Shown: positions 1 to 8,139 of the stretch, piece after piece
Layout of the letters: each line of letters starts with the position of its first letter
Position numbering within the stretch: the first letter of the stretch is position 1
Assembly (NCBI GenBank): GCA_030041435.1
Contig: JASHNW010000106.1
Location: 1-64,000, forward strand
Length of the DNA stretch: 64,000 bases
Direction of reading: 5' to 3'
Source: Acidobacteriaceae bacterium
GTDB lineage: Bacteria; Acidobacteriota; Terriglobia; Terriglobales; Acidobacteriaceae
Program-made: the position numbers and the translations under genes
Notes under the pieces: model-generated
What the model was told of the DNA's origin: nothing
Databases searched by the model: none
The model's input: the letters and a program-made list of their open reading frames with translations, nothing else

Positions 1-616
1 AACCATGCTGGATGACCAGTTGATCGCATTCTGACACTCGCCGATCAGGGCCGGTGTGTACTTTGCAATCAAAGGTTGCCAGATGGCGATCTTCGCGGTT
101 CGCTCTTGCTCCGTCGCGGCTTCCTGTATGTCCTTCTGCGCTCGCTCAAACTCGTCAATAATGCCGTGCGCGGGGGTTCCGTTGAATTGGGGGTCGATTG
201 GCCCGAGGTTTGAATGCTTTCCCATCAGGATTTCCTTACAGGAGAGCGCGATCATCGTTCCGGCAGACATCGCAAGTTGCGGGACGATGGCCCTAATGTT
301 GGTGCCAAACATCTGGCGGAGATAATCCACCAGCGATTCGGTGGCAGCCGCATCGCCACCAGGGGTATGGAGGAAAAGGTCTAGGCCACGAGTTCTGTCC
401 AACTCGTGAATGGTGGCCATGAATCCATTCTTGTCGTTGTCGTTGACGGCGAACAGAAGGGGAGGAAGCTGGGGCTTCTGAAGCCACCCTGAGTTAGTAA
501 ACGATGACGTTTCTGCCGGTCAGCTCGGCGAGTTCCCTTATATATTTGCGTCGGACTACATCGTGACCGCTTCCGACAGCCGTGGTTTCGCTGAGAATCT
601 GATTCAGGCTTGGCAC
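1..616 (-). pseudogene. SDH-family Clp-fold serine proteinase, frameshifted and cut by the window edge
   Basis: Reading leftward from a GTG at 616 the product begins PSLNQILSETTAVGSGHDVV and continues to TGRNVIVY, where a stop interrupts it. Dropping one T of the TT at 494-495 restores the reading to VIVYYSGWLQKP, followed by AVNDNDKNGFM, LFLHTPGGDAAATES and PQLAMSAGTMIAL. These are typical of the serine dehydrogenase proteinase (SDH_sah, Clp/crotonase-fold) family; the Ser of AMSAGT would be the nucleophile. The gene runs off the left end, so the C-terminus is unseen. The start overlaps the upstream 60-aa gene by 13 nt, implying translational coupling. The single-base shift may be true decay or a sequencing error. 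Family assignment is by recalled motifs; substrate is unknown. Confidence 0.72.
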
Positions 617-786
617 TTATGTTCGCCCTCGCCTGGTTCGGGGAGGTAGGAGGTGTTGGTCCCGATGAAGGTCTGCACGGCGAAGCCGTCTTGCTGGTCG
701 AGTTCATCGAAACGCATTGCCTTCCTCTGCTCATCGGTTCCCAAACCGAGAGCGTCGAATGTGGCATCAATCTCTGCCGTTGTCAT
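604..786 (-). CDS. Small acidic protein coupled to the SDH proteinase
   Basis: This encodes 60 residues starting MTTAEIDATFDALGLGTDEQ. The protein is acidic and has no membrane segment or signal peptide. Its 3' end overlaps the GTG start of the SDH-type proteinase by 13 nt on the same strand, so the two are likely translated together. I do not recognise the family. A role as partner or adaptor of the protease is only a guess from the coupling. About 240 bases separate its start from the next gene on the right and show no convincing gene. Confidence 0.5.
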   Translation of the reverse strand: MTTAEIDATFDALGLGTDEQRKAMRFDELDQQDGFAVQTFIGTNTSYLPEPGEGEHKCQA

Positions 787-1027
787 CAGACCAATCCCCT
801 TTTCTAAGACTCTGCGTCACACGATGCGCCATGGACCACGATAGATGCCAAATCGGCAGGGCGCGCTGGTACTTTAGTGATATTCACCAATACGACGTTT
901 CGATCTGGGAAAAGGACGCCATCCTGCAGGAGGGGGAGAAGATCCTTTGTGTCTGACCAAAATCATAGCAAAAGAGACGACGAGCCAGAGTCAGATGAGT
1001 CGTTAACGCGGGACTTGTCGTGAACAG

Positions 1028-1798
1028 TTAACGGCGCCCCAGCTCGGGAAGCCCTCCCTGCACAATTCGGATGCCTTTCTCCCATTTCGGCTGGCCATCG
1101 AACCTTGTTGACGATTTTTTCGGGTTGGCGGTGCCATTCTTCGCGGCTGCGATCCCTCCCCCCTGTGAATCCCTGGCTGCGGGGCGCTCGGTCCCGTTGC
1201 GGTGGGATGACGAGGAGAGACTAGCCGCGTGCGCCACAGCCGGGAAACTGGATCGCTTATCGCCGCTGGATAGCTCCAGCCCGAAAGAAGCCAGCTTCGC
1301 CATCGCCCCGGCATTCAGACACGTTGCGCGTAGCTGCTGTGCTGCTCTCACGTCGTTCGCAGCGGCGAAATTCCTCGCCTTCAAAGCGCCATTGCGAAGC
1401 CTTCGCAGAGCGCGGGCCGACAGCTTCGGGGCGACGCTCATGGAGGTTGCGGGCTTCTCAATCCTCGCTGGCGACTTCCTTTCCTGGGGCTTCGGGCGAA
1501 GGACACTGCCAGAGTTCGAGTGTCCGACCGCCCAGGGAGCCTTATCGCGCTTCCTGGAAGGCCTGGGCTCAGTGGCTTCGGACGCGGATGCCGCGACCAC
1601 CCCAGCGTAGGAAGCCAATGGTTTCGCCCTTGCTGGGCGGAGTGTCGGGCCAATTCTCGCGTGCGCCAGAGTCTCCTCCAGTGGACGTGCCTCCACCTTC
1701 AGGACACCGGTTCGACCGCGAAGGTACATCCGGCGCACATCTGATTCCGCTGCATTCTTCCGTCTTGCCCGGAAGCCACTTCCCTTATCCTTGCCCAT
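1028..1798 (-). CDS. Hypothetical strongly basic protein
   Basis: The start chosen is the ATG at 1798, preceded by GAGGGAG at a fitting distance; the frame remains open upstream to 1906. The 256-residue product begins MGKDKGSGFRARRKNAAESD. It is rich in Arg, Lys, Ala and Ser and has no membrane segment or signal peptide. A middle helical stretch around residues 140-190 (ALRRLRNGALKARNF) is Ala/Arg-rich, and the last 70 residues look disordered. No family is recognised. An overlapping + strand reading frame is also open but lacks a good start signal, so this gene is a moderate call only. Confidence 0.4.
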   Translation of the reverse strand: MGKDKGSGFRARRKNAAESDVRRMYLRGRTGVLKVEARPLEETLAHARIGPTLRPARAKPLASYAGVVAASASEATEPRPSRKRDKAPWAVGHSNSGSVLRPKPQERKSPARIEKPATSMSVAPKLSARALRRLRNGALKARNFAAANDVRAAQQLRATCLNAGAMAKLASFGLELSSGDKRSSFPAVAHAASLSSSSHRNGTERPAARDSQGGGIAAAKNGTANPKKSSTRFDGQPKWEKGIRIVQGGLPELGRR

Positions 1799-1880
1799 CT
1801 CACTCCCTCGTGGCGTACAAGGCGCCGACAGATGAGAGCAGAGCCGGATGTAACCATCCCGGTACGTCGTCAGTCGCCCA

Positions 1881-1930
1881 TACGATAGTGTGGATGCTCT
1901 CCTCACGCTATCCCTACGATGGTATGGATG
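1881..1930. repeat. Two direct copies of a 16-bp motif
   Basis: TACGATAGTGTGGATG at 1881-1896 recurs as TACGATGGTATGGATG at 1915-1930, with two differences and a 34-bp period (about three helical turns). The pair sits between the basic protein and the Ntn hydrolase, and the latter's stop codon lies between the copies. An operator is possible; so is a small duplication that damaged the 3' end of the Ntn gene. Confidence 0.5.
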
Positions 1931-2397
1931 GCAAGGGGCAAGGACATCTGCGTTGCGCTGGGAGAGCGCATCCGTGAGTTCCCGATTGCGGCGTATTTAT
2001 CGACTTTGAAACAATGGTCGCCTCGCAACTGGTACAGGTGAGTTGTCGCTCCATGAATTGACCAATCGTTAGGAACCCGTAGCGTGATGAGAAACTCAGC
2101 GAAGCTGCGCTCCTCTTTTGGGTGTTTCTCCTGAATATCCAACATTTGGTTGTATTCGCTCCGAATTAAGTTCAAACTGGAGCCGGATGGCGAAAATGCA
2201 TCGGATTTCCCACGGAGACGGTCAACCAGTTCCTTTGCAAAATCGCAGTGTCCCGTATAGGTGAGCCAGCACCCGCAGTTCCGATTAATCTGGAATAGCT
2301 TGGACTCCTCTTTTTTGCCAGCCACTCCATAGGTGATTTCCGTATCAGCCGCCAAGACAACGCCGTTATTGCACACCAATCCCACCGCAACCGTCAT
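1903..2397 (-). CDS. Proteasome-like Ntn hydrolase, apparently shortened
   Basis: The product starts MTVAVGLVCNNGVVLAADTE, the usual opening of proteasome beta subunits and Anbu/HslV relatives. After removal of Met, Thr would be the N-terminal nucleophile without any propeptide. The ATG at 2397 is preferred over upstream in-frame starts because AGAGGA lies 9 nt before it and because it exposes Thr1. At 164 residues the protein is shorter than the roughly 180-240 residues usual for the fold. Homology seems to fade after KYAAIGNS near residue 140, where translation enters the repeated 16-bp motif. It is therefore possibly C-terminally truncated. The substrate is unknown, and no ATPase partner is adjacent. 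Confidence 0.6.
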   Translation of the reverse strand: MTVAVGLVCNNGVVLAADTEITYGVAGKKEESKLFQINRNCGCWLTYTGHCDFAKELVDRLRGKSDAFSPSGSSLNLIRSEYNQMLDIQEKHPKEERSFAEFLITLRVPNDWSIHGATTHLYQLRGDHCFKVDKYAAIGNSRMRSPSATQMSLPLAIHTIVGIA

Positions 2398-2794
2398 TGA
2401 ATTTGTCCTCTGTTTGGGAGGAGTATACGGTTTTCGCTGAGGCAGTCGCAGGCGATCCGCGGGCACAGGTCTGGTGTTCATGGCAAAATCCTCGATTCTT
2501 AGTGGTTTTCCACAGGCCGCTGTGGAATACGTGAGCCGTTCAGGCAAATTAGGACGCTACCCGGAAACTAACTCCAATCAAGCAAATGGCTGCCGTTTCG
2601 GAAAGCGACTTCCTGGTCCCTTTGTCGCTGATCATCCGAGATAAGAGCCGTATGCGCTGACGAGAGCGCGTACGGATTTGCGCGGGGGGGCGATCAGCGA
2701 TGATCGTCCCTGCCGCGACCCCACCAAACACTGCCGTCAGCCAAGGATCGCAACAGGCAGAGCGCAGCAGGCACTCTGCCCATGAGGCCGCTGG
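2398..2794. other. Intergenic stretch without a recognisable gene
   Basis: About 400 bases lie between the Ntn hydrolase and the GH36-like gene. Short open frames exist on the minus strand (for example 2549-2731) but lack family similarity and good starts. The AGAGGA ribosome-binding site and presumed promoter of the Ntn hydrolase lie at the left end. No terminator hairpin with a T-run was identified. Confidence 0.5.
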
Positions 2795-4786
2795 CTAGCG
2801 ACCCATCGGCGTGAAGTCCAGGGTCAGCACTTGAAACGGCGCCAAGTGAAATACATGCGGAACACCTGCGTGCAGATCGATCGCCGGCTGATTTGCATCG
2901 TCCTTCCAGGGGCTCTTCGCGGAGTAATTGCGCGCCGCACCCGCGGGCAGCTCGAACGCCTTCTGAATGTCGATCTGAATGCTCTGCGGCTGGTTGCCTG
3001 GGTTGCGCAGCGTCAAAATGCCTTCGCGCGGCGACCACGACGCCCATCCATACACTTCAAGCCACGCAGGATTTCCTCCAACCCAGTGCGAATCACGCAG
3101 CACGTCGGCGTTCGCGCGCGACCAGCGTGCCGCCTCCGCCAGGTCGTCCCAGTTTTGCGGAGTGAGCAGCGACGGCGTGATGTACATCTCCTGGCACTGC
3201 GTGCCCGTGCCAAAGTACGAGCGCACTTCGTTGCGAAAATCGTTGCCGGGATCGGTGTTCAGCTTCTTGTTGTAGCGCGCGTAGATGATGCCGTGCAGCA
3301 TGAGTGAATTGAGCGGATACAGCGGGCCGGCCTGCACGACTTCCTGAAACGTGTCCGCATCGCGATACGTGATCCATTGCTCGCGCACCGGCCCCACGCC
3401 GATCTCGCTGTCGTCCCATCCGCCGCGCCAGATGGAATCCGCATAGAAAGTCCAGAACGGCGAAGGGAAAGTCCCGGTGGTGAGGTTGATGAAGATGTTC
3501 GGCTCGGCCTGGCGCAGTTCGCCAATCAGATGCATCGCGGCGTCGAAATCGCTGTCGAACTCGCTGCCGGGAAAGACGCTGTCGGCGTTACCCGTTCCGT
3601 CGAATTTGAACTGATTCACGCCGTATTGCCGGATCATGCGCAGGCAGACGTCGAGAAAGTGCTGGTAATACTTCGGTCCGGAGAGTGCAAAGCCTCCATC
3701 CACAATTTCGTAACCGGCCTTCTGCCCGAACTCGATCCGCTCCTTTTTCGGGCCGTCGTAGCCGCCCCAGGGCGACAACCACAGCCCCGGCGCCGCGCCA
3801 TATTTCGCCGCCGCCGCCCTCACCGGAGTGAATCCGTCGGGAAAGCCGCTGTTAAAGCTCCACAGCGACTGGTGGTTATCCCAGCCATCATCGAAGAGGA
3901 ACGAATCGAGCGTGACGCCGCGCTTCTCGTGCAGCTCCGTTCCGAAGGCGTTGATCCGGTCAACCGCGCCCGCTGCGTCGTAGGGCGTGAAGTAGCCCAG
4001 ATCGTACCAGGAATTGTAATGCAGGAACGTGCGGTAGGGGTGTGCGCGCTCGCGCTCGATGTATGCAAGAAAGTCGCGGCGCAGCTGCCCCGGCCGCGTG
4101 GTGCCGACCACTGCTGAATACGTGACCGACTGGCCGGCGCGCAGCGGCAACTCGCGGTAGAGAACCGCCGTGGCGCGATCCTGAAAGACCCGGCTTTCCG
4201 AGAGCGGGTTTTCGAATCCGAAGAAGAGCGGGCCGGCCACAATCGGCGAACCGCTGACCGAGCCGACCACATGTGCGCCCAGAACCATTACGTCGATCAG
4301 CTTCACCTGGGTGACAGGCACGTTCTGCTCGCCTGCCGAGATCGTGAGCGTCTGGCGGAGATAGCTGGAGCCGTCGCGCAGCACGACCGACCACGTGAGG
4401 TGCACCTTGCCCTGCGCGTCCGCCAGTGGCAGGCTGAATTGCCAGCCGGGGAGGCGGTCTGACAGGCGCGCGGCCTTCGGATCGGGCGCGAGCGCCTGCA
4501 TTTCTGGCTTGCCGTCGGCCTGCAGCGTCTGCGCGTCGTAGATGGTGCCGTCTTGCAGCAGCACACTGAAGGGGCGATCGATCCGCAGGCTGTGCCCCTG
4601 CCACTTGTCGCTGATCGCGACCGGCCCGAGCTGGCCGCGCGCCACCGTCCACGAAGCTTCAATGGCTGCGTCCCTCAGCGTGTATCGGCCACCTTCTGTC
4701 AGCGCGGTTGCTTTACCTGGTTCCTGTGCGCTTGCCATCGTCGCCAGGGAGCACACGGCGAGCGGCAGGGCAGTATGGGTCAACAT
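2795..4786 (-). CDS. Secreted GH36-like alpha-galactosidase / alpha-N-acetylgalactosaminidase
   Basis: This is a 663-residue TIM-barrel glycosidase with an N-terminal signal peptide (ALPLAVCSLATMASAQ). Visible landmarks are FLFDDGWDN near residue 297, the FKFDGTG nucleophile strand near 390 (KxD, as in clan GH-D), and YADSIWRGGWDDSE near 455, where the acid/base Asp is expected. A beta-sandwich-like C-terminus ends with HLAPFQVLTLDF. It should hydrolyse terminal alpha-galactosides or alpha-GalNAc. It lies 14 nt downstream of agaS in the same direction. That suggests one operon and favours GalNAc over Gal, because AgaS acts on galactosamine 6-phosphate. The exact sugar is inference; some databases label similar proteins 'enterotoxin'. 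Confidence 0.72.
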   Translation of the reverse strand: MLTHTALPLAVCSLATMASAQEPGKATALTEGGRYTLRDAAIEASWTVARGQLGPVAISDKWQGHSLRIDRPFSVLLQDGTIYDAQTLQADGKPEMQALAPDPKAARLSDRLPGWQFSLPLADAQGKVHLTWSVVLRDGSSYLRQTLTISAGEQNVPVTQVKLIDVMVLGAHVVGSVSGSPIVAGPLFFGFENPLSESRVFQDRATAVLYRELPLRAGQSVTYSAVVGTTRPGQLRRDFLAYIERERAHPYRTFLHYNSWYDLGYFTPYDAAGAVDRINAFGTELHEKRGVTLDSFLFDDGWDNHQSLWSFNSGFPDGFTPVRAAAAKYGAAPGLWLSPWGGYDGPKKERIEFGQKAGYEIVDGGFALSGPKYYQHFLDVCLRMIRQYGVNQFKFDGTGNADSVFPGSEFDSDFDAAMHLIGELRQAEPNIFINLTTGTFPSPFWTFYADSIWRGGWDDSEIGVGPVREQWITYRDADTFQEVVQAGPLYPLNSLMLHGIIYARYNKKLNTDPGNDFRNEVRSYFGTGTQCQEMYITPSLLTPQNWDDLAEAARWSRANADVLRDSHWVGGNPAWLEVYGWASWSPREGILTLRNPGNQPQSIQIDIQKAFELPAGAARNYSAKSPWKDDANQPAIDLHAGVPHVFHLAPFQVLTLDFTPMGR

Positions 4787-4800
4787 CGTTTTCCAGCGGA

Positions 4801-6015
4801 TCAGAAATCCCTCCCTTGTCCGTTGCGACCGGCGACGGCAGCGGAATAAATCTTCACATGCGAGACAACGCGGCTGATGGCGCCGTCGCTCGGCGTATCC
4901 GGGGTCACTCCGTTTTCAATGGAAAGAAACAGCGCGAGCAACTGCCCCAGGATAACGTCGACCGGCGGCCGCACGTTGTCCGGGAAGCGGTCCGGAGCTT
5001 GCAGATCGATGACGTGCTCTGCCACACCGCGGATGCGCGCCGAAGCGCACGGCGTCACGACCACCAGGGCATCGGTCAGGCGCTTGTTCCGTATCTCCTC
5101 GAGTACATCCAGCTCGTAGAGCTGTCGCGGTTCTTCGCTCGAGAGGAATGCGCAAACGAGGGTCTGCCGGTTCAGGAACGACATCGGCCCATGACGAAGT
5201 CCGAGGAACGATTCGGCCAGCGTCGCAATCTTGCCGGCATTCAACTCCAGCACCTTCAGTGCGGATTCCTCGGCTGCGGCTTGTACCGCACCGCTCCCGA
5301 GAAAGCAGACCCGGCTGAATCCCCTCTGTGCCAGCTGTGCCGACAGCTCCGCGGCGGGGGGAAGCAGACGCTTCGCCATGGAGGACAGGTCCTGCACGAG
5401 AGTTTCGCAGGCATCTGGCTGCTGGAAATATGCCAGGTACTGGCCTGCGATCAGCATGTTCGTAAACGAGCTGGTCATCGCCAGGCCGCGGTCGTTCACC
5501 GCTTCGTCGAGAACGATTGGCACAACGCCCGGTGCCCGGGCCATCACCCCGTCAGAATTGCAGGTGATCACAATATGGCGGATCTGCTCCGGATAGCGCC
5601 GCAGCGCCAGCCGCAGCAGCGCTATCCCTTCCGAGCTGTCGCCTGACCGTGAAAACGAGATCATGAGACACGGCTCTCCGGGGAGGATGTACTCCCCAAG
5701 GCTGGTCAGCAGCTCCGTGCTGGGAACGCTCCGTACCATGCATTCCCACTCCTGTTGCAGCAGCCCTGCGAGCGCTCGCCCGATGTAATCGGAGCTCCCG
5801 GCTCCGGCCAGGATCACCTGTGAAAACTGTCGCGTCGCCAGAGCGATGCCGAAGCCCCGGCAGCTGTCTGCAATCGATGCACGCTGCGCCTGCAGGTGCG
5901 CCAAAGTGCTGAGCCATGTTTCCGGTTGCTGATGGATTTCCCGGGGTGTATCGGACAGCCCGCGCGCCTTGCGTGTTTCTTCCGGCAATTCGATCAGCTG
6001 AGTGAGTGCGTCCAT
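4801..6015 (-). CDS. agaS: SIS-domain sugar isomerase/deaminase, AgaS type
   Basis: The 404-residue cytoplasmic protein has two SIS domains. The first shows GAGSSDYIGRAL at residues 71-82 and SFSRSGDSSEG at 120-130, the phosphosugar-binding serine loops; a second domain follows from about residue 215. The length and motifs match AgaS, which deaminates and isomerises D-galactosamine 6-phosphate to tagatose 6-phosphate in the GalNAc/GalN pathway. It is the first gene of a two-gene unit with the GH36-like glycosidase. Its upstream region carries repeated CGTTTGTCGC-type sites that suggest a DeoR/AgaR-like repressor. No aga PTS, agaA or kinase genes lie nearby, so the rest of the pathway must be elsewhere. 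Confidence 0.82.
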   Translation of the reverse strand: MDALTQLIELPEETRKARGLSDTPREIHQQPETWLSTLAHLQAQRASIADSCRGFGIALATRQFSQVILAGAGSSDYIGRALAGLLQQEWECMVRSVPSTELLTSLGEYILPGEPCLMISFSRSGDSSEGIALLRLALRRYPEQIRHIVITCNSDGVMARAPGVVPIVLDEAVNDRGLAMTSSFTNMLIAGQYLAYFQQPDACETLVQDLSSMAKRLLPPAAELSAQLAQRGFSRVCFLGSGAVQAAAEESALKVLELNAGKIATLAESFLGLRHGPMSFLNRQTLVCAFLSSEEPRQLYELDVLEEIRNKRLTDALVVVTPCASARIRGVAEHVIDLQAPDRFPDNVRPPVDVILGQLLALFLSIENGVTPDTPSDGAISRVVSHVKIYSAAVAGRNGQGRDF

Positions 6016-6373
6016 ATTCGGCCCCTGTTCGTCTACGCTTGCCTCTCAGTTATCTTCGAGCCATTATAAGGTTTCCGAAAGAAAGCGCAACAACGCGAAA
6101 GCGACAAACGCCGCCGGATTGCCGAGAGAGCCGCCTCTTTTGGGCCGTTTTCATGACAAGTGTGACGGGACGGACATAAGAAGATCCGCAGCTCGTAAGA
6201 GTAGTGACGGGCTCCGTGTTGGCAGTTTCGTGTTGCATGGTTTATAAGTGTTTCATTTCGTTTTGTATGCGACAAACGTGCGAAGCGAATCCACAGACTG
6301 CGACAAACGAACCGTTTTTCCCCAGGCCGGCCGGCGATTGGGCAACCCATCAGCACTCCAGGAGGACGTGGCC
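6016..6373. promoter_or_regulatory. Divergent control region with three GCGACAAACG repeats
   Basis: The 358-bp spacer between agaS (minus) and the TonB-receptor remnant (plus) contains the decamer GCGACAAACG at 6101-6110, 6269-6278 and 6300-6309. The last two copies are 31 bp apart, in helical phase. Around them are TTTC-rich half-sites: GTTTCATTTCGTTTTG at 6250-6265 on the plus strand, and GCTTTCGCGTTG on the minus strand next to the first copy. Iterated TTTCG/TTTGTCG blocks resemble operators of DeoR-family repressors such as AgaR, fitting the neighbouring agaS. The regulator itself is not in the window. Confidence 0.5.
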
Positions 6374-7165
6374 ATGGTCACCAGTGCGAGACGCTTACTC
6401 AAGTTCGTTCGATCCAGCTGCAGGCTGGTCTTCGGTATACTCATTCCCTTCTGCCTGGCGTCGCCGCTCGCGTCCGCACAGACGCTGACTACCGGCGACA
6501 TTGCCGGAACCGTGACCGATGCCCAGGGGGCTGTGATTGGCCACGCGCAGGTGACCGCGACGAACGAAGACACCGGAGCCGTGTCGAAAACAGAGTCAAC
6601 GGCCACGGGCGGCTATCATGTTCCTCTCCTCGTCCCCGGACACTACAGCGTCACATCTTCGCATGCGGGCTTCGAAATGGACACGGCCAGCGTGCTGGTC
6701 TCAGTGGCCAAAGTGGCGCAGGCGAACTTTGCCATGCGCATCGGCTCTGTCCAGCAGACCGTGCACGTCACCTCCGCGGCTCCGCTGCTCGATACCGAGA
6801 ATGGCGACCTGACCACCACGTTCGACCAGAAGCAGCTGGAATCGATTCCGAACCCAGGGAATGACGTCACGTTCGTCGGGCAGCTGGCGCCGGGCTCGGT
6901 GATGAACACGGCGGGTGGCACCGGCAACTTTTCGAGCTACGGCCTGCCCGCGACCTCGAACAATATGACCATTAACGGCGCCAGCATCATCAGCCCGTGG
7001 TCCAACACCAACAACACGCTGGCCATGAACATGACGCTGGGCAACAACGAGCTGGCGGAGGCGACCGTAGTCACCAATGCCTACTCCGTACAGTACGGCG
7101 GATTAGGCGGCGCCCAGCTGGTGGAAACCACGCGCGCCGGGACGAACCAGTTCCACGGCAACGTG
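6374..7165 (+). pseudogene. TonB-dependent receptor, N-terminal remnant
   Basis: Starting at ATG 6374 (AGGAGG at 6359-6364), the product has a signal peptide ending ASPLASAQ. A carboxypeptidase-regulatory-like domain follows (GDIAGTVTDAQGAVIGHAQVT), then a plug region (GGTGNFSSYGLPATSNNMTINGA). It reaches TTRAGTNQFHGN, the conserved end of the plug. The frame then passes abruptly into VALMDAPSGTLVSPEAFLYN, which belongs to a different protein family, and on into unrelated sequence up to 7516. About 265 codons of a receptor normally near 1,100 remain. The matching C-terminal barrel piece lies at 7514-8135 on the other strand. Confidence 0.8.
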
Positions 7166-7234
7166 GCATTGATGGACGCTCCGTCCGGCACACTCGTCTC
7201 GCCGGAGGCTTTCCTCTACAACGGTTTCGGTGAG
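7166..7234 (+). pseudogene. Short internal fragment of a six-hairpin glycosidase
   Basis: The 23 codons from MDAPSGTL to YNGFGEL read in frame with the receptor remnant but do not belong to a TonB receptor. They fit the N-terminal part of the secreted glycosidase whose first 54 codons lie just to the right on the opposite strand: joining HPTDEL to MDAPSGTLVSPEAFLYNGFGEL gives a natural continuation. The fragment ends exactly at a GAGCTC palindrome (7229-7234) shared with the inverted piece. Confidence 0.5.
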
Positions 7235-7390
7235 CTCGTCGGTGGGATGACTGTAGTAGGAGAACGTCGCGTTCGAATCGGCGGCCGGATGATCGATGGC
7301 AGGATCCACCATCTGCGCCGACACATTGGCTGCAGCGATTCCGATCGCCAGACTCCACACTGCCAGGGCGCGCCTGCACCGCTGCTGCAT
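7229..7390 (-). pseudogene. N-terminal fragment of a secreted six-hairpin glycosidase
   Basis: Reading leftward from ATG 7390, the fragment has a signal peptide (MQQRCRRALAVWSLAIGIAA, cleavage after NVSAQ). It is followed by MVDPAIDHPAADSNATF and SYYSHPTDEL. The coding sense stops at GAGCTC, beyond which the minus strand only reads the antisense of the neighbouring fragment. It appears to be the 5' end of the same gene whose central part is at 8140-8911. Family assignment rests on my recollection of acidobacterial glycosidases with a YYSHPTD...FLYTGFGEL region. Confidence 0.5.
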
Positions 7391-7513
7391 CTCATGCCTT
7401 CACGGCCGGTGGAACGACCGGGCGCAGGATTCGCCGATGCGCCCGGTGTCCTTCTCTGTCACAGACTCTCGGCGGAATCCGCAGAGAACTGCGGACGGGA
7501 GAGCCACCTCCAC

Positions 7514-8135
7514 TAAAAGACCAGAGTGCCTTTCAACTGGATGATGCGCGGTGACGCGTCGCCACCCAGGTACGCGCCGAAGATGCTGTCGGCGTGCTGA
7601 CGGTTGAGGTGATCTGGCCAAAGTTGGCGCCGTCCGCGATGTCGTTCGACGGAGTGCCGAAATTCGGATGGTTGAGAATGTTGAAGAACTGGACGCCGAT
7701 CATCATCTGCCCGCGTTCCCAGTGCGGAACCGGAATGGTTTTCAGAATGTTGGCGTCAGTGTCGAAGTAGCGCGGTCCGGTGTACTGATTCCGGTCTTCC
7801 GATCCGAAGGAGGAGGGGTCGGTGAAGGCCGCAATGCCGCCGAGGAAATTGCCGCCCGTATCGGTATTGAAGTTGAAGATGCCGACATTTCCGGAGTGGC
7901 GATTCATGCCGCAGTTGAACGGCACAGCTGTCACGCTCCTGCCGTATCCGTCGTAGGGGTACGCGGAATCGGCGGCCGCCATGGTGCCGAACGCGCCTGG
8001 CACGAAGCCGTCCACTACGCTGAACGGGAATCCCGAATGCCAGAAGACATCTCCCGCAATCTGCCAGTTCCCTAGAATGCCGCGGGCCCAATGGCCGCCT
8101 GGCACGTTCAGCAAGTAGATGCCCTTGATGCTCCC
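7514..8135 (-). pseudogene. TonB-dependent receptor, C-terminal barrel remnant with frameshift
   Basis: The minus strand encodes about 200 codons typical of the end of an acidobacterial TonB receptor: ILGNWQIAGDVFWHSGFPFSVVDG, then KTIPVPHWERGQMMIGVQFF, then NILNHPNFGTPSNDIADGANFGQI. Near 7594 the frame is lost by one base: restoring a C in ACGCCGAC gives STPTSIFGAYLGGDASPRII and the proper terminus QLKGTLVF with a stop at 7514. It has no start, lies opposite in strand to the N-terminal remnant, and is probably the other half of the same gene separated by an inversion. Confidence 0.78.
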
Positions 8136-8139
8136 CGTC

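Noticed and set aside
1071-1610. Plus-strand 179-residue open frame opposite the basic protein
   Set aside because: No ribosome-binding site, no family similarity and odd composition; the minus-strand frame has the better start.
2549-2731. Minus-strand 60-codon frame in the spacer before the GH36-like gene
   Set aside because: No start signal, Arg-rich nonsense-like composition and no recognisable motif.
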